Source: DAIODI01 sp046349255
Lineage (GTDB): Bacteria > Pseudomonadota > Alphaproteobacteria > Rhizobiales > Aestuariivirgaceae
Assembly: GCA_046349255.1 (NCBI GenBank)
Contig: JAXMCR010000003.1
Location: forward strand, 558,001-622,000
Length of the DNA: 64,000 nt
Direction of reading: 5' to 3'
How positions within the stretch are numbered: position 1 is the stretch's first letter; each line of letters opens with the position of its first letter. This document shows positions 34,791 through 43,195 of the stretch, piece by piece. The position numbers and the translations under genes are program-made. The notes beneath the pieces are model-generated. The model saw nothing but the letters and a program-made list of their open reading frames with translations, was not told where the DNA came from and ran no database searches.

Positions 34791-35794
34791 CGACCGACGC
34801 GCGCACCGACAAGCCGGCCGAACAGTCTTCGGGCTTCGCCTGGACGCAGGAGCGCATCGTCTTTGCGCTGGCGGTGATCCTGTTCGTCGTCTCCGCCGCC
34901 ACGCTCAAAGGCTTTCTTGCGCCAGACAACCTCATCGCCATCGTGCGGTCCGTCTCGGTGCTCGGCATCCTGGCGCTCGGCATGGCGGTGCTGATCATCG
35001 GCCGCGGGATCGATCTTTCAATGGTCGCCATCATGGCCATGTCGGCCGCCTGGTACCTGCAGATGCTGGGAAATGGCCTGCCGGACTGGCAGGCGCTGCT
35101 CTACACGCTGGGCTTCGTGCTGGGGATCGGCCTGGTCAATGGCTTCCTCGTCGCCTACGCGGAGGTTCCAGCGATCTTCGCAACGCTCGCGTCCGGGTCG
35201 TTCGTGTTCGGCTTCGTGCGTTCCCAGCTCATCACGCAGGACGCCGTGCCGGTGCCGAAGGGCCACTGGCTCGAGACGATCGGCCGCGCCCGCTTCCTCG
35301 ACATTCCGGCGGAAGTCTACATTTTCGCGGGCTCGGCCTTCGCGCTGTTCCTGTTCCTCCGGTTCACGAAGTGGGGGCGCTACGTCTACTACATGGGCGA
35401 CAACCCGGCGGCAGCGCGCAACGTCGGCATTCCGGTACGGCCGATGATCCTCCTGCGCCACGTCATCTCGGCGCTGATCGCGCTGGCGGCGGGGCTGCTC
35501 ACTGCCTCGAGCCTGCTCTCCATCAACACCCGCGTCGTCAACTCGACGCTCCTCTACGACATCATCCTCGTCGTGGTGATCGGCGGCATCGGGCTTTCGG
35601 GCGGCAAGGGCGGGGTGCGCAACGTGATCGTCGGCGCGCTCCTCATCGGCATCATGCTCAACGCGATGACGATCCTCGACATCCCGAACATCTACCAGAA
35701 CCTCATCAAATCGACGATCCTGCTCGCCGCGATCATCGTCGACAGCCTGCTCAATCCGCGCGACGAACAGACGTCGCAGCAGGGCGATATTTGA
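34787..35794 (+). CDS. Sugar-type ABC transporter permease (RbsC-like)
   Basis: A 335-residue permease of the BPD_transp_2 family with about ten helices. Typical segments are LALGMAVLIIGRGIDLSM, the Gly-rich YMGDNPAAARNVGIPV and IGGIGLSGGKGGVRNVIVGAL. It is one of two permeases in this operon (the other is fused), suggesting a heterodimeric channel. Start overlaps the CMD stop by 4 bases. Confidence 0.9.
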   Translation: MTTDARTDKPAEQSSGFAWTQERIVFALAVILFVVSAATLKGFLAPDNLIAIVRSVSVLGILALGMAVLIIGRGIDLSMVAIMAMSAAWYLQMLGNGLPDWQALLYTLGFVLGIGLVNGFLVAYAEVPAIFATLASGSFVFGFVRSQLITQDAVPVPKGHWLETIGRARFLDIPAEVYIFAGSAFALFLFLRFTKWGRYVYYMGDNPAAARNVGIPVRPMILLRHVISALIALAAGLLTASSLLSINTRVVNSTLLYDIILVVVIGGIGLSGGKGGVRNVIVGALLIGIMLNAMTILDIPNIYQNLIKSTILLAAIIVDSLLNPRDEQTSQQGDI

Positions 35795-35823
35795 AGACCC
35801 AAAAACCAAAGGGAGAGCTGCTC

Positions 35824-36855
35824 ATGAAGTTGAAGACAATCCTTGGCGCCGCCACAGGCGCCATGCTGCTCGCGGCGGGCGTGTTCGCCGCCGCGACGCC
35901 GTCGGTGGCGATCGAAGCCGACCCCGGCCCGGCGGCCTACGCGAAGGCGCTCAACGGCAAGCGCGTCGTGCTCGTGCCGATGGCCATGGGCTTCGACCTC
36001 GCCCAAGGGTGGGCCGCCTACCTCAAGCGCGAAGTGGAAGGCTTCGGCGGGACGTTCGAGACGCGCGACCCGAACTGGAGCACGGAAGCGGGCGCCCAGG
36101 CGCTGACCGAGCTCGTCGCCTCAGACCCGCATCCGGACGTGCTGGTCGTTCATTCGCCGGACCTCACGTCCTACGCGAAGATCCTGAAAAAAGCCCAACA
36201 GAAGGGCATTTACGTCATTCTGATCGACAATCCGATGAACTTCCCGGCGGATGCCTTCATCGGCTCCGACTGGGACCGCCTGGGCCAGCTCGAGGCGGAA
36301 GCCGCGGTCAAGGCCTGCGGCGACAACTCCTCGAAGCAGATCGGCCTCGTCCAGGGCGACCAGGTGAACGCCTCGAGCCTCTATCAGTACAACGGCATCA
36401 TGAAGGTGCTGGAGAAGCACCCGGACTTCAAGGTTGTGGCGAAGCCCGACTCGAACTGGGACGCGACCACCGCCCGCAACGTCACGACCACGATGCTCCA
36501 GCAGAACCCCGACATTTGCGCGATCATCGACTTCTGGGACGGCGACGCGACCGGCACGGCGGCGGCGATCCGCGATGCCGGCAAGGAAGGCAAGATCGCG
36601 CTGGTGACGACCGGCGGTGGCGAGAAGGTCGACTGCGACAAGCTGCAGTCGGGCGAGTTCACCGCCGTGGTGATGACGGAACTGCACAACCAGTCGCGCG
36701 ACATGAACGCGATCATCAAGTACCTGCTGCAGTCGAACCAGCCGCCGGGCACCGCCGCGACCTACATCTACACGCTGGAGAAGGCGACCACGAAGGCAGA
36801 CCTCAAGCCCAACACCTGCTGGGACGTGAAGGCGCTGCAGGCCGGCCAGTACTGA
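35824..36855 (+). CDS. Sugar-type ABC transporter substrate-binding protein
   Basis: A 343-residue periplasmic binding protein of the RbsB/type-I sugar-binding group. It has an N-terminal signal peptide (about 30 residues, MKLKTILGAATGAMLLAAG start). The body has VLVVHSPDLTSYAK, IDNPMNFPADAFIGSDWD and CAIIDFWDGDATG. RBS GGGAGAG lies before the ATG. A strong stem-loop follows the stop and probably keeps this message more abundant than the rest of the operon. Confidence 0.9.
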   Translation: MKLKTILGAATGAMLLAAGVFAAATPSVAIEADPGPAAYAKALNGKRVVLVPMAMGFDLAQGWAAYLKREVEGFGGTFETRDPNWSTEAGAQALTELVASDPHPDVLVVHSPDLTSYAKILKKAQQKGIYVILIDNPMNFPADAFIGSDWDRLGQLEAEAAVKACGDNSSKQIGLVQGDQVNASSLYQYNGIMKVLEKHPDFKVVAKPDSNWDATTARNVTTTMLQQNPDICAIIDFWDGDATGTAAAIRDAGKEGKIALVTTGGGEKVDCDKLQSGEFTAVVMTELHNQSRDMNAIIKYLLQSNQPPGTAATYIYTLEKATTKADLKPNTCWDVKALQAGQY

Positions 36856-36864
36856 CCAATTTCA

Positions 36865-36889
36865 GGGGCGGCCGTCCGCCGGCCGCCCC
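36865..36889 (+). promoter_or_regulatory. Stem-loop between binding-protein and permease genes
   Basis: A perfect 9-bp inverted repeat (36865-36873 with 36881-36889, 7-nt loop) begins 10 bases after the binding-protein stop and 31 bases before the next start. There is no T-run. In ABC operons such hairpins often cause partial termination or protect the binding-protein mRNA; that role is inferred here. Confidence 0.65.
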
Positions 36890-36919
36890 GTTCGTGCCTC
36901 TCACCGTCCGGGGTTCTTC

Positions 36920-39043
36920 ATGACCTTCCGCGAGCGCCTTCAGAAGTGGCGCTACAACCTCGTGCCCGACCACGTGGTCGGCGAAATCCTGACCAAGCGG
37001 TGGGCCGACAACGCCATTCCGTTCCTCGCGCTCCTTGCGACCGTGATCGGCTTCGGCATGGCAATCCCCGGATTCTTCAAACCCGGCTCGCTCACCGAAT
37101 CGACGCGCCAGCTCGGCGAATTCTCGATCGTCGTGACCGGGCTCACGATTGTCATGCTGGGCGGCGGCATCGACCTCTCCGTCGGATCGATCTTCGCGCT
37201 GTCGGCCTTCGCGGCCGTCGGCAGCTTCTTCATCCTCGGACTGCCGGTGTGGGTCGCCTTCCTCGCCGCGCTTGCGGTCGGCGCGCTCTTCGGGGCGATC
37301 AACGGCTATCTCGTCGGCTTCCTCAACCTGCGCGCCTTCCTCACCACTCTCGTGACCTTCATCATTGGGCGCGCGCTGTTCGACATTCTCGTCATCGACT
37401 ATGCGGCGCAGATCCAGCAGTCCGACATGCAGTCCGATGTCTGGGACTATATCGGCGACGGCACCTTCCACGGCCTGTCGGTAAGCGTGATGACGGCGAT
37501 CGTGGTCGCGATCGTCGCCCACATCGCGCTCACCCGCTCGCGGCCCGGCTGGCACATCCTCGCCGTGGGCGGCTCGCGACGCTCTGCCCACAACGCCGGC
37601 ATCCGGGTGCGGCGCACGGTGTTCATGTCCTACGTGATCTCCGGGCTGTGCAGCGGCCTTGCAGGCTTCCTCGTCGCCTGCCGCCTTTCGGGCGTCGGCC
37701 CGGGAACGGGAGCGAACCTCGAGATCATGGCGCTGACGGCCGCGGTCGTCGGCGGCAACAGCCTCGGCGGCGGGCGCGGTTCGATCGCCAAGGGCATCAT
37801 GGGCGCGGTGATCGTGCTGGTGATGGTGAACGGGCTCATCCGTCTCGGGTTCGGCACCGGCACGAACCAGATGGTGCTCGGCCTGATGCTTGCGGTCGCG
37901 GTGATCCTCGACATCCGGTGGCTCAAGAACCGCCACAAGGTTTTGAACGAGGTCTACGTCGCGCCGATCTACCACCGCATGGGCGAGACGCAGTCGGCCG
38001 TCGCCGGCAGCGGCTCGCCGTACGCCCTGAACAACAGCCTCGCCTCGGCGAGCGCCATCGGCCTCAACGAGGTCGAGGGACCGGAGGATGTGATCCTCGA
38101 CCGCGACGATCACCTCTACTGCGGCACCCGGCACGGCGAAATCGTCCGCTTCCTCGCTCCCGACTACAAGCGCTCGGAAGTATTCGCCCACACCGGTGGC
38201 TTCCCGCTGGGGCTCGCGTTCGACCGCGAGGGGACGCTCCTCTCCTGCGTCGGTGCAATGGGGCTCTACGCCATCTCGAAGGCGGGCGACGTGCGCCAGC
38301 TTTCGGCCGAGACGAACCGGTCCTACACCTCGATCGTCGACGATGCTCGGCTGCGCGATCCGAACGACCTCGACGTGGCACCGGACGGGAAGATCTACTT
38401 CACCGACTCGACAACGCGCTACGACGCGCACGACTGGGCGCTCGACTCGATCGAAAGCCGCCCGACGGCGCGCCTCCTCGTCTATGATCCCAAGACCGGC
38501 ATCACGAAGACGCTGCTCGACAACTACCGCTACGCCAACGGCGTGTGCGTGGCGCACGACGGGAAGTCCATACTGTTCGCGGAAAGCTGGGCGTGCCGAA
38601 TCCACCGCTACTGGCTGGAAGGCCCGAAGGCGGGTACGGCGGAATGCATCATCCGCGACATGCCGGGCTATCCCGACAACATCAACCGGGCATCCGACGG
38701 CACCTACTGGATGGCGTGGCTCGGCATGCGGACCCCGTCCTTCGACCTTGCGCTGCGCCACCCTGGCTTCCGCAAGCGGATGACCCGCAAGCTGCCGCAG
38801 GACGAGTGGCTGTTCCCGAATATCAACACGGGCGGCATCGTGAAATTCGACGGAGACGGGAAGATCATCGGCACGCTGGGCGATCTCACCGGCGAGCACC
38901 ATCCGATGGTCACCTCGATGCGCGAGCACAAGGGCTACCTCTACGTCGGCGGCATCCTCAACAACCGGATCGGCCGGTTCAAGATCCCGGGCGCCGACCC
39001 GACCTGGACCGGCATGACCTCCTACTGGGGGGCCGGCGCATGA
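36920..39043 (+). CDS. ABC permease fused to strictosidine-synthase-like beta-propeller
   Basis: A 707-residue two-part protein. Residues about 25-340 are an RbsC-type permease with about ten helices (MLGGGIDLSVGSIFAL, VGGSRRSAHNAGIRVRR, AVVGGNSLGGGRGSIAKG). A linker of about 40 residues follows. Residues about 382-705 are a six-bladed propeller of the strictosidine synthase/SMP-30 group (LRDPNDLDVAPDGKIYFTD, DSIESRPTARLLVYDP, ANGVCVAHDG, RDMPGYPDNINR). Normal permeases of this family are 320-350 residues. With a usual topology both ends face the cytoplasm, so the propeller would sit at the inner mouth of the channel and could act on the incoming substrate. Both halves are one continuous frame with no stop. 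The next gene overlaps by four bases. Confidence 0.9.
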   Translation: MTFRERLQKWRYNLVPDHVVGEILTKRWADNAIPFLALLATVIGFGMAIPGFFKPGSLTESTRQLGEFSIVVTGLTIVMLGGGIDLSVGSIFALSAFAAVGSFFILGLPVWVAFLAALAVGALFGAINGYLVGFLNLRAFLTTLVTFIIGRALFDILVIDYAAQIQQSDMQSDVWDYIGDGTFHGLSVSVMTAIVVAIVAHIALTRSRPGWHILAVGGSRRSAHNAGIRVRRTVFMSYVISGLCSGLAGFLVACRLSGVGPGTGANLEIMALTAAVVGGNSLGGGRGSIAKGIMGAVIVLVMVNGLIRLGFGTGTNQMVLGLMLAVAVILDIRWLKNRHKVLNEVYVAPIYHRMGETQSAVAGSGSPYALNNSLASASAIGLNEVEGPEDVILDRDDHLYCGTRHGEIVRFLAPDYKRSEVFAHTGGFPLGLAFDREGTLLSCVGAMGLYAISKAGDVRQLSAETNRSYTSIVDDARLRDPNDLDVAPDGKIYFTDSTTRYDAHDWALDSIESRPTARLLVYDPKTGITKTLLDNYRYANGVCVAHDGKSILFAESWACRIHRYWLEGPKAGTAECIIRDMPGYPDNINRASDGTYWMAWLGMRTPSFDLALRHPGFRKRMTRKLPQDEWLFPNINTGGIVKFDGDGKIIGTLGDLTGEHHPMVTSMREHKGYLYVGGILNNRIGRFKIPGADPTWTGMTSYWGAGA

Positions 39044-40098
39044 ATCTCCTCGACTGGTTTCGCGGCAAGGCGGTCACCATCCCGCCGCTCGACGGCGCGC
39101 TGAAGCCCAACACGCGGCTCGAGGAGGCGTCGATCGTCGCCGAACTCCCATCACCGGATGCGGTCGCGACGGATGGCACGGCGCTCTACGTGTCCTCCGG
39201 CAATGCCGTCCTGAAGCTCGACGGCAAGGGAAAGGCGACGCCGGTGGCCGAGTTCATCGCGCCCGTCACGGCCTTCGCGGTCCTGCCCGACGGCGCGGTC
39301 GTCGTTGGGCTGGACGACAACCGCATCCTCCTCAAGCCCGCGAAGGGCGGAGAGACCCTCCTCACCGACATCCCGGCCCCGACGGCGTTCGCGGTGGAGG
39401 ACTCCGTACTCTACGTCGCTTCGGGATCGAGCGAGCACAAGGCGTCCGAGTGGGCGCGCGACCTGATGGCGAAGGGATCCACGGGATCCGTCTGGCGCGT
39501 GCCGCTGTCCGGCGGCAAGCCGGCGAAGCTCGCCGGCAACCTCGCCTTCGCCAATGGCATCGCGATCGACGCGACGCACGGGCGGCTCGTCGTGAGCGAG
39601 GCGTGGAAGCACCGCCTCGTGGCGCTGTCGAAGGAGGGCGGAGCGCCGACCCCCGTCCTGTCGAACCTGCCCGGGTATCCTTCACGCATCGCGAAGCGAC
39701 CGGGTGCGGGTTACCTCCTGACGCTGTTTGCGCCACGCAACCGATTGATCGAGTTCGTGCTGCTCGAGGACCAGTATCGCGCCGACATGCTGCGCGACGT
39801 GCCGCCCGAGTTCTGGATCGCGCCGGCGCTCGCCAGCAACCGGAGTTTTCTCGAGCCGCTTCAGTGCGGCGGTGTCCGCACCATGGGCATCCACAAGCCG
39901 TGGTCGCCCTCGCGCTCCTACGGGCTTGTCGTCGAACTCGATGAAGCGTTGCAGCCGCTGCGCAGCCACCACAGCCGCGCCGACGGCCGCCGCCACGGGA
40001 TCACCAGCGCCATCGACTTCGGCGGCGGCATCGCGGCTGCCTCGAAGGGAGGCGACGTGGTCGTCTCGATCGACACTGGAAAGGGCGCGCGCGCATGA
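39040..40098 (+). CDS. SMP-30/strictosidine-synthase-like beta-propeller protein
   Basis: A 352-residue protein without signal peptide. Propeller-like repeats include LPSPDAVATDGTALYV, NLAFANGIAIDATHGRLVVSEAW and LSNLPGYPSRIAKRPG, the last matching the PGYPDNI block of the fused protein upstream. It may hydrolyse a lactone or bind the imported compound. It lies between the fused permease and the ATPase gene and overlaps both by four bases (ATGA junctions), so it is an integral part of the operon. Confidence 0.82.
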   Translation: MNLLDWFRGKAVTIPPLDGALKPNTRLEEASIVAELPSPDAVATDGTALYVSSGNAVLKLDGKGKATPVAEFIAPVTAFAVLPDGAVVVGLDDNRILLKPAKGGETLLTDIPAPTAFAVEDSVLYVASGSSEHKASEWARDLMAKGSTGSVWRVPLSGGKPAKLAGNLAFANGIAIDATHGRLVVSEAWKHRLVALSKEGGAPTPVLSNLPGYPSRIAKRPGAGYLLTLFAPRNRLIEFVLLEDQYRADMLRDVPPEFWIAPALASNRSFLEPLQCGGVRTMGIHKPWSPSRSYGLVVELDEALQPLRSHHSRADGRRHGITSAIDFGGGIAAASKGGDVVVSIDTGKGARA

Positions 40099-41591
40099 GC
40101 CCGATCGTCGAGATGCGGAAGATGACGAAGAACTACCGCGGCGTGCCCGCCGTGAAGGACGTCGACTTCACGCTGGAGAAGGGCGAGATCCACGCGCTCC
40201 TCGGCGAGAACGGGGCGGGGAAGTCGACGCTCAGCAAGATCCTCGCGGGCGTCGTCGAGCCGACCTCGGGCGAGATGATCTACAAGGGCAGGCCGACCGT
40301 CTTCGCCTCGCCGCACGATGCCCTGTCGCAGGGCGTGGCGATGGTGTTCCAGGAAACTTCGCTGGTGCCGTCGATGACGGTCGCCCAGAACATCTACCTC
40401 GGCGAGGAGAAATTCTTGAACCGGCTGCGCGGCGTCTACATCGCCGCCCAGCAGTTCCTGCAGTCGCTCAACTTCAACGTCGACCCGGCAGCCCCCGTGG
40501 CGAGCCTCGGCGCGGCGAAGCGGCAAATGGTCGAGATCGCCCGCGCCGTCCATCACAAGGCGGAAGTCATCATCTTCGATGAGCCGACCGCGACGCTGAC
40601 CCCGGAGGAGAAGCGCCACTTCTTCGCCCTGATGAAGCGGCTGAAGGCCTCCGGCGTCTCGATCGTCTTCATCTCGCACGCGCTCGAGGAGGCGCTGACG
40701 CACGCCGACCGGCTGACCGTGCTGCGCGACGGCGAACGCGTGGCGAGCGGACTCTCGCGGGAGTTCACGCGCGACCGGCTCGTCCAGGCAATGGTGGGCC
40801 GCGCACTTTCGGGCGAGATCTACCGCAAGCGCGACGCGGCTGCCGTCAGGAAGCGCGGCGCCCGGATCCTGTCCGTCCAGGACGTCTCCATGGGCAACAC
40901 CGTCCGCAACAACTCGTTCTCGGTGTTCGACGGCCAGATCACCGGCATCTTCGGGCTGATCGGCTCGGGCCGCACGGAGACATTCAAGATCGTCTCCGGC
41001 ATCTACAAGCGCGACTTCATCGCAGGGGGCGACATCGAACTCGACGGAAAGCCGGTGCGCTACCGGGTCCCGAGCCAGGCGGTGAAGGACCGTGTCGTGT
41101 ACGTGACCGAGGACCGCAAGGTCGAGGGCGTGTTCGAGAACCTGTCGATCGCCGACAATTTCTACGCCGGGCTGCTCGCGTCCGCGGGCGACTCCGTCAC
41201 GCTCGTGCGACGATCCGACATTCGCGCAATTTCGGAAGAGTGGTCGAAGAAGCTGAACGTCAAGGCGATCAACGCCAATGCGAAGGCCGTGGAACTGTCC
41301 GGCGGCAACCAGCAGAAGGTGGTGATCGGCAAGGGCCTCATCCAGAAGCCGCGCCTCGTGATCTTCGACGAACCGACACGCGGCGTCGACGTCGGCGCGA
41401 TCGCGGAAATCCACCAGATCATCCAGAAGCTTGCCGACGACGGGCTCGCCGTGGTCGTCATCTCCTCGTACCTGCCGGAAATCCTGAACCTGTCCGACCG
41501 GATCCTGGTGTTTCGCCAGGGCCGCGTCGTGGAAGAATTCACGCCGGAGGAGGCGAGCGAGGAAAAGATCATGTACGCTGCCGTGCACTGA
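40095..41591 (+). CDS. Sugar-type ABC transporter ATP-binding protein (RbsA-like)
   Basis: A 498-residue protein with two nucleotide-binding domains. The first has Walker A GENGAGKST and Walker B VIIFDEPTATLT; its signature is the weak ASLGAAKRQ instead of LSGGQ-like. The second has the degenerate Walker A GLIGSGRTE, as usual in RbsA/XylG, with a good signature LSGGNQQKVVIGKGL and LVIFDEPTRGVDVGA. It powers the two permeases of this operon. It ends the operon; the next gene is 36 bases on with its own RBS. Confidence 0.93.
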   Translation: MSPIVEMRKMTKNYRGVPAVKDVDFTLEKGEIHALLGENGAGKSTLSKILAGVVEPTSGEMIYKGRPTVFASPHDALSQGVAMVFQETSLVPSMTVAQNIYLGEEKFLNRLRGVYIAAQQFLQSLNFNVDPAAPVASLGAAKRQMVEIARAVHHKAEVIIFDEPTATLTPEEKRHFFALMKRLKASGVSIVFISHALEEALTHADRLTVLRDGERVASGLSREFTRDRLVQAMVGRALSGEIYRKRDAAAVRKRGARILSVQDVSMGNTVRNNSFSVFDGQITGIFGLIGSGRTETFKIVSGIYKRDFIAGGDIELDGKPVRYRVPSQAVKDRVVYVTEDRKVEGVFENLSIADNFYAGLLASAGDSVTLVRRSDIRAISEEWSKKLNVKAINANAKAVELSGGNQQKVVIGKGLIQKPRLVIFDEPTRGVDVGAIAEIHQIIQKLADDGLAVVVISSYLPEILNLSDRILVFRQGRVVEEFTPEEASEEKIMYAAVH

Positions 41592-41627
41592 CGGCCGGAT
41601 GGCCGAAAGGGAGGAGGGGACGGCCCT

Positions 41628-42491
41628 TTGCGGAAGATCAAGCTCCTGATCCAGCGCCTGCTCGTGTTCGCGCTCGGCATTGCGACCGTGTGGACGATCG
41701 ACTTCTTCTACCGCGACGTCGCCGATCGCCGCTTGCCGATGATTCTTGCCGTCGCGCTGACGTACGGTTTCGCCGCCTACGTGCTGTTGCCGCGCGCCAT
41801 AAGGCTCGGCCTTCGCATCCTGAACCGCGGCCACGTGCCGAGCTACACGACAACCGGCGATGGATTTCCGGGCGATCCGGTGAACCTCGCGCTCATTGGA
41901 ACCCGCCACCAGTTGCGCGCCGCGTTCGCCCGCGCCGGCTGGTTCGAGGCCGATCCGCTGTCGCTGCGCTCGTCGTGGCACATGGCGACGGCCTTTGTGT
42001 TCAATCGACCGTACCCGAAGGCGCCGTTCAGCACCCTGTTCCTCTTCGGTCGCGGCCAGGACCTCGGGTTCCAGCGCCCCATCGACGCGAGCCCGCGCAA
42101 GCGGCACCACATCCGCTTCTGGGCGGTGCCGTCCGAGCACGTCGATACGGAACTCGACACGGCTGCGTTTTGGCGTGACGCACCGATCCCTGCGGAACAC
42201 GAGACGGCGCTGTGGGTCGGTGCGGGTACGAAGGACACCGGCTTCTCGCTCACCTGGCTGAGCTTCCAGATCACGCACGCGACCGACGCCGACACGAACG
42301 CCGAGCGCGACTTCATCGTCTCCGAGCTCGCACGCATCGGCGCGATTGCGAACGTGCGCTCGCATCTGCCTGGCGAGCGACTGACCATCGGCAAGGTCAA
42401 CCGGTACGTGACCGATGGCGAGGTCAAGGTCGCCGATCTCGAAACGGTGGGCAGCGACGCACGACAGGGCATGGCGGCGGTGTCCGCCTGA
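41628..42491 (+). CDS. LssY C-terminal domain-like membrane protein
   Basis: A 287-residue protein with two N-terminal hydrophobic segments (about 10-25 and 37-55) and an LssY_C-type domain (GDPVNLALIGTRHQLRAAF, WFEADPLSLRSS, then HHIRFW and the late IGKVNRYVTDG). The frame opens with TTG at 41628, with a strong GGAGGGGA about eight bases upstream; no nearer ATG precedes the first helix. In Legionella LssY this domain accompanies a phosphatase; here it is alone. Function unknown. Confidence 0.75.
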   Translation: MRKIKLLIQRLLVFALGIATVWTIDFFYRDVADRRLPMILAVALTYGFAAYVLLPRAIRLGLRILNRGHVPSYTTTGDGFPGDPVNLALIGTRHQLRAAFARAGWFEADPLSLRSSWHMATAFVFNRPYPKAPFSTLFLFGRGQDLGFQRPIDASPRKRHHIRFWAVPSEHVDTELDTAAFWRDAPIPAEHETALWVGAGTKDTGFSLTWLSFQITHATDADTNAERDFIVSELARIGAIANVRSHLPGERLTIGKVNRYVTDGEVKVADLETVGSDARQGMAAVSA

Positions 42492-42506
42492 AGGGTAGGG
42501 GCGGGC

Positions 42507-43190
42507 ATGGGATTGATCGAGCGAATCAGGACGTCGTTTCGGGCTTCGATCGGCGACATCGTGTTCGGCATGGAGGACGGCACGGTTTCGATCTTCGGCC
42601 TCGTGTTCGGCATGGCGCTCAGCGCCCCGGACTCCAAGGCCGTGCTGTTGGCCGGCGCGACCGGAGCCGCCGCTGCCGCCGTCTCGATGATGGCGGGAAG
42701 TTATCTCGACGCCGAATCCGAACGCGACGCGGCACGCGTGCGGGCGGCGGAACCGGCGGCGCAGAAAGAGCTTGAGGCTGCGACCCTCGCGGCCCGCGTC
42801 GCAGGCGCGTTGCACGCGGCGGGCGTACCGGCCGCCAAGGTCAACATGCTGAAGGCAGCGCTCGTGTCTACGCCAGGGGCAGTTCAGGCGCTCCGGCGCG
42901 AACTTGGGCCGCAGGCCGACGGGACGACAGCTTCGCCCACCGCGCACGCACTGTGGATGTTTGTTGCCGACCTGTTCGCGGGCGCCGTGCCGGTCATCCC
43001 CTTTGCGCTGCTGCCGACCGAGGAAGCGCGCTTCGCCTCGCTGATCGTGACCACTGTGCTGCTCGTGGCGCTGGGCGTCGGGCGCGGACTGGTCGCCGGC
43101 CGCAATCTTGTCCGGACGACGTTCGAGACGCTGCTCGTCGCAGCGTCCGCCGCAGCCGCCGGCGTACTCATGGGACGTTGGATCGCATAG
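42507..43190 (+). CDS. VIT1/CCC1 family membrane transporter-like protein
   Basis: A 227-residue membrane protein starting with the family signature IGDIVFGMEDGTVSIFGLVFGMAL, then MMAGSYLDAESERDAARVRA, and C-terminal helices. Such proteins carry Fe2+ or Mn2+ in plants and fungi. The Glu/Asp-rich cytoplasmic metal-binding segment is short here. It follows the LssY-like gene by 15 bases and converges with the antiporter gene, 5 bases apart. Confidence 0.82.
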   Translation: MGLIERIRTSFRASIGDIVFGMEDGTVSIFGLVFGMALSAPDSKAVLLAGATGAAAAAVSMMAGSYLDAESERDAARVRAAEPAAQKELEAATLAARVAGALHAAGVPAAKVNMLKAALVSTPGAVQALRRELGPQADGTTASPTAHALWMFVADLFAGAVPVIPFALLPTEEARFASLIVTTVLLVALGVGRGLVAGRNLVRTTFETLLVAASAAAAGVLMGRWIA

Positions 43191-43195
43191 ACGGT

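Noticed and set aside
36803..38929. 708-codon minus-strand frame opposite the fused permease
   Set aside because: Antisense to the permease-propeller fusion; composition is Arg/Asp/His-rich without domains.
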